From the NCBI GenBank assembly GCA_035499715.1, contig DATJYF010000051.1, positions 1 through 8,674 of the forward strand: a DNA stretch of 8,674 nt, read 5' to 3'. Source of the stretch: DASRHD01 sp035499715 (GTDB taxonomy: Bacteria; Verrucomicrobiota; Verrucomicrobiia; Opitutales; Opitutaceae). The translations under genes were made by a program, and so were the position numbers. Below are positions 1-4,384 of this stretch, piece by piece (the first letter of the stretch is position 1; every line of letters starts with the position of its first letter). Under the pieces are notes generated by a model. That model made no database searches and had not been told where the DNA came from. It was given only the letters and a program-made list of their open reading frames with translations.

Positions 1-2112
1 GGGGCGGCCATCGCGGTGGCCGGCATCGCGGCCTATGCCAACAGTTTTTCGGCGCCATTTGTCCTGGATGACCTGCTGGCGATCGTGACCAACCCGTCGA
101 TCCGGCATTTCGGATCGGCGCTGCAGCCGCCGCTCGATGCCGCCACGGCCACGGGCCGGCCGGTGCTGAACGTGTCGCTGGCCGTCAACTACGCCTCGGG
201 TGGCGTCGGCGTGCGCGGCTACCACGCTGTCAATCTGCTCATCCATGTTTGCGCCGGGCTGGCGCTGTTCGGGATCGTGCGGCGGACGCTGGCGCTGCGC
301 CGGACTGACGCGACGTTTGTCGCGTTCGTCGCCGCGCTGCTCTGGACGGTGCATCCGCTGCAGACCGAGTCGGTGACCTACGTGGTGCAGCGGGCAGAAT
401 CTCTGATGGGGCTGTTTTATCTGCTGACGCTTTACGGCTTTGTCCGCGGCGCGAAATATTCAGAAGTCAGAAATCAGAGGTCGGAAGTCAGCGGCCTTCC
501 GCCCGCGGCCATCCGGCCCCTGGGATCCGGCCTCTGGCTTCCGGTCTCTGTCCTCAGCTGTCTGCTCGGCATGGGCACGAAGGAAGTCATGGTGTCGGCG
601 CCGGTGATGGTGCTGCTTTACGACCGGACATTTGTGAGCGGAAGTTTTCGCGAAAGCTGGCGGCGGCACCGCAGTTATTATGCGGCGCTGGCCGCGACCT
701 GGCTGCCGCTGGCGTGGCTGGTGGCGGCATCGCACGGCCGCAACAACACGGCCGGCTTCGGCGTGGCGGTTTCGTGGTGGCAGTATGCTTTGACGCAGTT
801 TCCGGCGATCGTCCGCTATCTCGAGCTGGCGGCGTGGCCGCATCCGCTGGTGTTCGACTATGGCGCGCAGTGGGTGGACAACGCGTGGAGCGTGCTGCCC
901 CAGGCCGCGCTGGTCATCGCGCTGGGCATCGGTTCGGTGGTCGCGCTGTGGCGCCGGCCAGTCTGGGGATTTTTCGGCTTTTGGTTTTTTTCCATCCTCG
1001 CGCCGACGTCGATCATGCCGGGGTTGCGCCAGACCATGGCCGAGCAGCGCATGTACCTGGCGCTGGCGCCGGTCATGGTCGGCAGCGCGCTGCTGCTCGC
1101 GCAACTCGGCGCACGCGGCCGCTGGGCCGGCATCGGCCTCGCGCTCGCCCTCGTCTGGCTGACGGCGCTGCGCAACGAAAATTATCGCAGCAATCTCAGC
1201 CTTTGGGCCGACACGGTGGCCAAGGTTCCGGACAATGCGTTTGCCCAGCACAACTTCGGACTGGCGTTGTTCGAGCAGGACCGGCCGCGGGAAGCGGAGG
1301 AGCACTATCGGACGGCGCTGCGGCTGAATCCCAACCTGCCCGAGACGCACAACAATCTCGGCGTGGTCCTGACCACGGACAAACGCCTGCCCGAAGCCAT
1401 CGCCGAGTATGAGGAGGCGCTGCGGCTCAAGCCCGGTTACGCCGACGCGCACAACAATCTCGGCTTCGCCCTGGCCGCAGTGGGCCAGTGGACCGAGGCG
1501 ATCGCTCAATTCACAGAGGCGTTGCGGCTCAAGCCCGGTTACGCCGAGGCGGAGAACGGGCTGGGCAGCGCGCTGGCCGGCGCCGGGCAGACAGAGGAGG
1601 CCGTCGCCCACTACGAACGCGCGCTGCAGCTCAAGCCCGGTTACGCCGAGGCGCACAACAACCTGGGCTCCGCCTTCATGAAGCTCGGCCGCCTCGATCA
1701 GGCCGGGCGGGAATTCGAAGCCATCCTGCAAAATGCCCCGGACAATCTCCAGGCGCGCGAAAATCTCGGCACCGTTTTTGTCCGGCTGAGGCGCCCGGAC
1801 GAGGCCGTGAGCCAGTACGAGTACGCCCTGCGTCTCGATCCTGACAACGCCGAGACGCACAGCGATCTGGCGATCGCGCTGATCCAGTCCGGCCGCCGCG
1901 CGGAGGCGCTGCCCCATTTTCAGGAGGCGGTGAGGCTCGCCCCCGGCCGGGCCATCTTTCACGCCAATCTGGGCAACGCGCTGGCCGAGTCCGGCCACAC
2001 CGCCGAGGCCGTCGCCGAGTACGAGGCCGCACTGCAGATCGATCCGAACCTGGTGCAGGTCCGCGATCGTCTCGATCGCCTGCGGGCGCAGCCGCCCGAC
2101 GCCAAGCCGTGA
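1..2112 (+). CDS. TMTC-like polytopic membrane protein with C-terminal TPR array (5'-truncated)
   Basis: The reading frame is open from base 1, so the N-terminus lies outside the window; the GTG at 16 is internal or at best a weak alternative. Residues here are numbered from that GTG. The first ~390 are hydrophobic and polytopic with motifs of the TMTC/DUF1736 GT-C-like group: an Asp pair in the first loop (D18-D19, FVLDD), RPVLNVSLAVNYA at 48-60, HPLQTESVTYVVQRAE at 113-128, KEVMVSAPVMVLLYD at 189-203 and AEQRMYL at 342-348. Residues ~407-680 form eight 34-residue TPRs, each ending in a NPN/KPG/DPD-like turn. Family members are proposed membrane glycosyltransferases that use lipid-linked sugars; the TPRs would bind partner proteins, probably on the periplasmic face. 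That role is inferred. The loop at about 146-172 contains an inserted repeat (461-556). The stop TGA lies 20 bp from the convergent stop of the acyltransferase gene. Confidence 0.85.
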   Translation, partial: GAAIAVAGIAAYANSFSAPFVLDDLLAIVTNPSIRHFGSALQPPLDAATATGRPVLNVSLAVNYASGGVGVRGYHAVNLLIHVCAGLALFGIVRRTLALRRTDATFVAFVAALLWTVHPLQTESVTYVVQRAESLMGLFYLLTLYGFVRGAKYSEVRNQRSEVSGLPPAAIRPLGSGLWLPVSVLSCLLGMGTKEVMVSAPVMVLLYDRTFVSGSFRESWRRHRSYYAALAATWLPLAWLVAASHGRNNTAGFGVAVSWWQYALTQFPAIVRYLELAAWPHPLVFDYGAQWVDNAWSVLPQAALVIALGIGSVVALWRRPVWGFFGFWFFSILAPTSIMPGLRQTMAEQRMYLALAPVMVGSALLLAQLGARGRWAGIGLALALVWLTALRNENYRSNLSLWADTVAKVPDNAFAQHNFGLALFEQDRPREAEEHYRTALRLNPNLPETHNNLGVVLTTDKRLPEAIAEYEEALRLKPGYADAHNNLGFALAAVGQWTEAIAQFTEALRLKPGYAEAENGLGSALAGAGQTEEAVAHYERALQLKPGYAEAHNNLGSAFMKLGRLDQAGREFEAILQNAPDNLQARENLGTVFVRLRRPDEAVSQYEYALRLDPDNAETHSDLAIALIQSGRRAEALPHFQEAVRLAPGRAIFHANLGNALAESGHTAEAVAEYEAALQIDPNLVQVRDRLDRLRAQPPDAKP
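461..556. repeat. REP-like inverted-repeat element inserted in frame inside the membrane-protein gene
   Basis: GAAGTCAG occurs at 463-470 and again at 484-491 (21-nt period, so it is in frame). A 22-nt arm at 475-496 is complementary to 529-550 at 18 of 22 positions, with a ~32-nt GC-rich spacer. The encoded peptide SEVRNQRSEVSG at about residues 149-160 is hydrophilic and lies between predicted membrane helices, where TMTC-like relatives usually have only a short loop. Purine-rich repeats encoding similar SEVR/QRSEV peptides are, as I recall, scattered through genomes of the PVC group. Identity as a dispersed REP/MITE-like element is therefore an inference; only this copy is in the window. 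Confidence 0.55.
1426..1649 (+). repeat. Tandem TPR-coding DNA repeat, 102-bp period
   Basis: The 20-mer CTCAAGCCCGGTTACGCCGA is repeated exactly at 1426-1445, 1528-1547 and 1630-1649, a period of 102 bp or 34 codons. It encodes LKPGYA(D/E), the turn between successive TPRs. The neighbouring TPRs (LNPN, NAPD, LDPD, LAPG) do not share this DNA, so these three units look recently duplicated or gene-converted. Confidence 0.85.
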
Positions 2113-2132
2113 CCGTTTGCGACGCGCCGCGA

Positions 2133-3320
2133 TCAACCCTCCGCCGCGCGGCGGTCGCATTCGGGATGCGCGCGCAGAAAATTGGCCAGGTCGCCGTCCA
2201 GCGTCCGCCAGGTCACGCGGCGGCCGATGGCGCGATAAACGGCGTGGACCAGCGGATTTTCGTGCCGGACGAGGTTGAAGAGCGGCACCAATTCGTGTCC
2301 GAGATCGAGCTTGGCGCGGTAGCCGGTCTGGCCGCTTTGCAGCTCGGCGGCGCCGGTGGCATAGGCGAAGTCGAGGGCGGCGTCGAAGAGCCGGAAATAA
2401 AGAAATGTCCGGCCGGCGCGCCGGTAATCGAGGCCGATGAACTTGTTGATCAACCGGCCGCCGAGAGAGAAAACCAGCATGAACGTCAGCAGCTCCCCGG
2501 TGGCCGGATCGCGCTGCAAAATGAAGCGCGCCGGCGCCTGGCCGCGGATGTTTTCGAAGAACCGGAGGTTGAGCCGCTCAAACTTGGTTTTGCCCCGTTC
2601 GTACGTCTGCATGAACAGTCCGAAAATTTCGGCGAGCTCGGCGTCAGAGGGCCGATCGACGATGCTCGTCTCCAACGCGAGCAGCTCCTTCGAGCGGCGC
2701 AGTTTTTTCGAAAGATTGTGCCGGTGCGGGCCGGAGAGGGCGCGAAGGTAGGCGTGTTTGTCGGGCGCGGGCAGCCTCACCCGCGTGCCCGGATAGCTGG
2801 GCATGCGGAAAAAATCGCTTTTCCCGCCGCACAGCGTCTCCAGCGCCGGCAGATCCGCGGCCGGAAAATCCTTGAACACCATCATGGGTGCGTTGAGGGC
2901 GCGGGCTTTCGCGCGCAAAGCCTCCGCCAGCGGCCCGATCACCTCCGCGGGTTTCGCGCCCGGCGCGAGGCCGATGCGGCCTTCGTCGGCGCAGGGCGAG
3001 CCGATGAAGAACGTGCGCTGACAGCCCGCGCGCGGAAAAAAGCGGGAGAGAAAATTGAAACACCACGCCACCGGCGCCGGCGCCACCAGCGCCACCGGCA
3101 CATCGTGGACAAAGCACGGAACGATCCCGACCGGCCGGTCGCCGGTCTTGATCACGGCGTAGTGAAAATCAAACTGATCCTCGAGGCCGCAGGCTTCCAG
3201 GGTCTGATACCAGAAGCGCCCCTCCCACGGCGACGGAAAACACGCCGACCACAGCGCGTCGTCGATTTCCCGTGAGGTCGCGACGAACTCGATCCGCACC
3301 GGTGATGAGGGACTGGGCAT
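2133..3320 (-). CDS. FemAB/GNAT-type N-acyltransferase (Acetyltransf_6-like), third gene of the transporter operon
   Basis: The protein is 395 aa from the ATG at 3320. The frame stays open to 3437, but that extension overlaps the upstream gene and is Arg-rich non-homologous sequence. The 3320 start lies 2 bp after the upstream TGA (TGATCATG), which fits translational coupling. The C-terminal half resembles the GNAT fold of FemAB/BioF2-like acyltransferases: HRHNLSKKLRRSKEL at 200-214, a helix with TYERGKTKFERL at 239-250, strands ILQRDPATGELLTFMLVF at 267-284, LINKFIGLDYRRAGRTFLYF at 290-309 and the late ELQSGQTGYRAKLDLG at 326-341. The N-terminal half looks like a degenerate second GNAT domain. 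No signal peptide or membrane helix is seen, so it is probably cytoplasmic. Such enzymes transfer acyl or aminoacyl groups to cell-wall or lipid-linked precursors; the substrate cannot be read here. Placement behind two flippase-like proteins suggests modification of an envelope intermediate. Confidence 0.75.
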   Translation of the reverse strand: MPSPSSPVRIEFVATSREIDDALWSACFPSPWEGRFWYQTLEACGLEDQFDFHYAVIKTGDRPVGIVPCFVHDVPVALVAPAPVAWCFNFLSRFFPRAGCQRTFFIGSPCADEGRIGLAPGAKPAEVIGPLAEALRAKARALNAPMMVFKDFPAADLPALETLCGGKSDFFRMPSYPGTRVRLPAPDKHAYLRALSGPHRHNLSKKLRRSKELLALETSIVDRPSDAELAEIFGLFMQTYERGKTKFERLNLRFFENIRGQAPARFILQRDPATGELLTFMLVFSLGGRLINKFIGLDYRRAGRTFLYFRLFDAALDFAYATGAAELQSGQTGYRAKLDLGHELVPLFNLVRHENPLVHAVYRAIGRRVTWRTLDGDLANFLRAHPECDRRAAEG

Positions 3321-3322
3321 GA

Positions 3323-3703
3323 TCACAACGCCGTGAACACGGTTCCGACGATGATGCAGCAAACCCCCAGCCAGCGGACGGTTCCCACGCGTTCCGCGAG
3401 CAACAGCCGGGACAGCAGGGCCACGCCGACGAAGCACAGGCTGCCGAGTGGAAACGCGACGCTGACCTCCAGGCGATGCAGGGCGAGCGTGTAGAGGACG
3501 ATTTCGATGACATAGAGCGCGACGCCGGCGGCGATCCAGGCGGCGGGCGGAAACCCGGCGCGACGCCCGGCGGCAAGGCGGCCCAGCAGGCCCGCCGCCG
3601 GACCCGGCCGGCCCGAGGCGCCCACCTTGAGCGAAAGCTGGGCAAAGCTTTCCACGATCACCGCGGCGAGCACGAGCAGAATACCGGCGGATTTGGGCGT
3701 CAT
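3323..3703 (-). CDS. SMR/EamA-like four-helix transporter subunit B
   Basis: The protein is 126 aa with four predicted membrane helices (about 7-25, 55-73, 79-100, 106-125), the size of SMR proteins (EmrE ~110 aa) and of ArnE/ArnF-type flippase subunits. E18 in helix 1, followed by SLK at 24-26, sits where EmrE has its proton/substrate-binding Glu14. The helix 3-4 signature is VSVAFPLGSLCFVGVALLS...LLAERV...WLGVCCIIVGTVF. The ATG at 3703 overlaps the upstream stop as ATGA, so translation is probably coupled. The open frame to 4138 is a shadow of the upstream gene. It is probably the partner of subunit A in an antiparallel heterodimer; the substrate is unknown. Multidrug or guanidinium export and lipid-linked sugar flipping are both possible; the neighbouring acyltransferase favours the latter. 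Confidence 0.8.
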   Translation of the reverse strand: MTPKSAGILLVLAAVIVESFAQLSLKVGASGRPGPAAGLLGRLAAGRRAGFPPAAWIAAGVALYVIEIVLYTLALHRLEVSVAFPLGSLCFVGVALLSRLLLAERVGTVRWLGVCCIIVGTVFTAL

Positions 3704-4131
3704 GGCGGACTTGGCTTCACCGCGTTTTGTCGCGGCGCCGCCGTGTGAAAGGGCGTGCGGCTGATCAGGAACACCCCGGCCAGAATCAGCGCCACGCCCG
3801 CCGCCTTGGCGAGGGACAAATCCTCGTGCAGCGCGCGGTGGGAAATCGCAAGGACCGCGATGTAACTCAAGGCCGTGAACGGCTGCGCGAAACTCAGATC
3901 GGCCAGCGCCAGCACCCGCAGCCAATTGTAGAGCTGCGCGCCAAAGGCGAGCATGGCCGCATAAAAATAAGGGCTGCCCAGCACGACCCGCATCGTGACC
4001 GCAACGGACGCGGCTTCGGGAATGCCCGCGACCGACCGTTTCCACGCGATTTGCACCAATGTGTCCAAAACCACGGCGACGATCAGCCCCGCCACGGCCG
4101 CCGGGGGGATTTTGCTCGCGCGCTGGTTCAC
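3700..4131 (-). CDS. SMR/EamA-like four-helix transporter subunit A
   Basis: The protein is 143 aa from a GTG at 4131. There is no ATG nearby; the open frame to 4434 runs through the terminator-like hairpin and encodes unrelated basic sequence, so the short form is preferred, although the exact start is uncertain and no clear Shine-Dalgarno is present. Four helices are predicted (about 11-29, 53-75, 79-98, 106-125). Helix 1 carries D23 (VVLDTLVQIAWKR) at the position of the essential acidic residue of SMR proteins, while its partner has Glu. AQLYNWLRVLALADLSFAQPFTALSY at 65-90 and HEDLSLAKAAGVALILAGVFLIS at 102-124 are typical DMT features. The hydrophilic tail is at about 126-143. It is the first gene of the three-gene operon and overlaps the next by ATGA. 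Two unequal SMR-size genes in tandem resemble obligate heterodimers such as ArnE/ArnF or YkkC/YkkD. Confidence 0.75.
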   Translation of the reverse strand: MNQRASKIPPAAVAGLIVAVVLDTLVQIAWKRSVAGIPEAASVAVTMRVVLGSPYFYAAMLAFGAQLYNWLRVLALADLSFAQPFTALSYIAVLAISHRALHEDLSLAKAAGVALILAGVFLISRTPFHTAAPRQNAVKPSPP

Positions 4132-4164
4132 GGTCCAAAACGCTTTCGGATTATTCCGGCGAGG

Positions 4165-4201
4165 AAAACAAAAAACCGGCGCGGCGCTCCGCCGCGGCCG
4201 G
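4165..4201 (-). terminator. Intrinsic terminator / attenuator-like hairpin in the leader of the SMR operon
   Basis: Read on the minus strand, CCGG (4201-4198), one bulged C, and CGCGGCG (4196-4190) pair with CGCCGCG (4186-4180) and CCGG (4179-4176), closing a GAG loop. TTTTTTGTTTT (4175-4165) follows at once. This is an 11-bp GC-rich stem plus U-tract, textbook for rho-independent termination. The U-tract ends only about 33 nt before the GTG of the first transporter gene, and no other minus-strand gene lies upstream within the window. It therefore either attenuates the operon's own leader or stops antisense transcripts coming from the pectinase gene. Confidence 0.75.
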
Positions 4202-4217
4202 AGCGATGGAAGCTGCT

Positions 4218-4250
4218 CCCCGGCGCAAGTTTGGCGTGCGCCGGCCGGGG
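4218..4250 (-). other. GC-rich hairpin in the SMR operon leader, with alternative pairings
   Basis: CCGGCGC (4220-4226) pairs perfectly with GCGCCGG (4238-4244) around an 11-nt loop. A shifted alternative pairs CCCCGGC (4218-4224) with GCCGGGG (4244-4250). Downstream on the minus strand, GCTCCG (4204-4199) can pair with CGGAGC (4191-4186), and GGCCGG (4247-4242) with CCGGCC (4201-4196). Both would break the terminator stem. The mutually exclusive pairings resemble an antiterminator/terminator leader, but high GC content makes chance complementarity likely. I recognise no known riboswitch class. Confidence 0.4.
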
Positions 4251-4273
4251 ATAAGCATAAACGACACACGGAT

Positions 4274-4295
4274 TTAGCATTGCTAATGCTTGACA
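4274..4295 (+). promoter_or_regulatory. Operator-like dyad overlapping a TTGACA -35-like box, upstream of the GH28 gene
   Basis: TTAGCA-T-TGCTAA (4274-4286) is a perfect 6-bp-arm palindrome. It overlaps a second one, AGCATT-GCT-AATGCT (4276-4290). A perfect TTGACA follows at 4290-4295. The expected -10 region 16-18 bp further on (around 4312-4318) matches TATAAT poorly, so the promoter assignment is weak. The site is locally AT-rich in a GC-rich region, about 95-110 bp before the pectinase start, and fits an operator for a repressor or activator such as a LacI- or GntR-type protein (inference). Confidence 0.4.
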
Positions 4296-4343
4296 TTGGC
4301 GAAAAGCCGGCGTCACTCCTCGCACCCCTGTTGCACGATCTCG

Positions 4344-4358
4344 ACCTCGATTCGAGGT
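4344..4358 (+). promoter_or_regulatory. Perfect 7-bp-arm dyad just before the GH28 start
   Basis: ACCTCGA-T-TCGAGGT is a perfect inverted repeat about 26 bp upstream of the ATG at 4385. It may be an operator in the 5' leader or a small RNA hairpin. It has no U-tract and is not a terminator. It has a 1-nt centre like the dyad at 4274-4286 but a different sequence. Confidence 0.35.
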
Positions 4359-4384
4359 TGGACCAACAACCCCTCATACCCCCT

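Noticed and set aside
2141..2154. Perfect palindrome CCGCCGCGCGGCGG at the convergent gene ends, as a bidirectional terminator
   Set aside because: There is no loop and no U-tract on either side, and it lies within the last codons of the acyltransferase; likely a GC-rich coincidence.
460..2160. Long minus-strand open frame (566 codons) opposite the TPR protein
   Set aside because: It is antisense to a clear TMTC/TPR coding sequence, its Arg/Gln/Gly-rich translation shows no domain, and it is explained by GC-rich codon structure of the TPR repeats.
2109..3275. Plus-strand open frame opposite the acyltransferase
   Set aside because: Its composition is shadow-like (Arg/Ala/Glu-rich, no domain) and it lies antisense to a recognisable GNAT/FemAB protein in a coupled operon.
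3321..3437. Longer start for the acyltransferase
   Set aside because: The extra 39 residues overlap the transporter B gene and look like out-of-frame sequence; the ATG at 3320 directly follows the upstream stop.
3995..4384. N-terminal extension of the GH28 frame
   Set aside because: It would overlap transporter subunit A in antisense and push the evident signal peptide (from 4385) into the middle of the protein.
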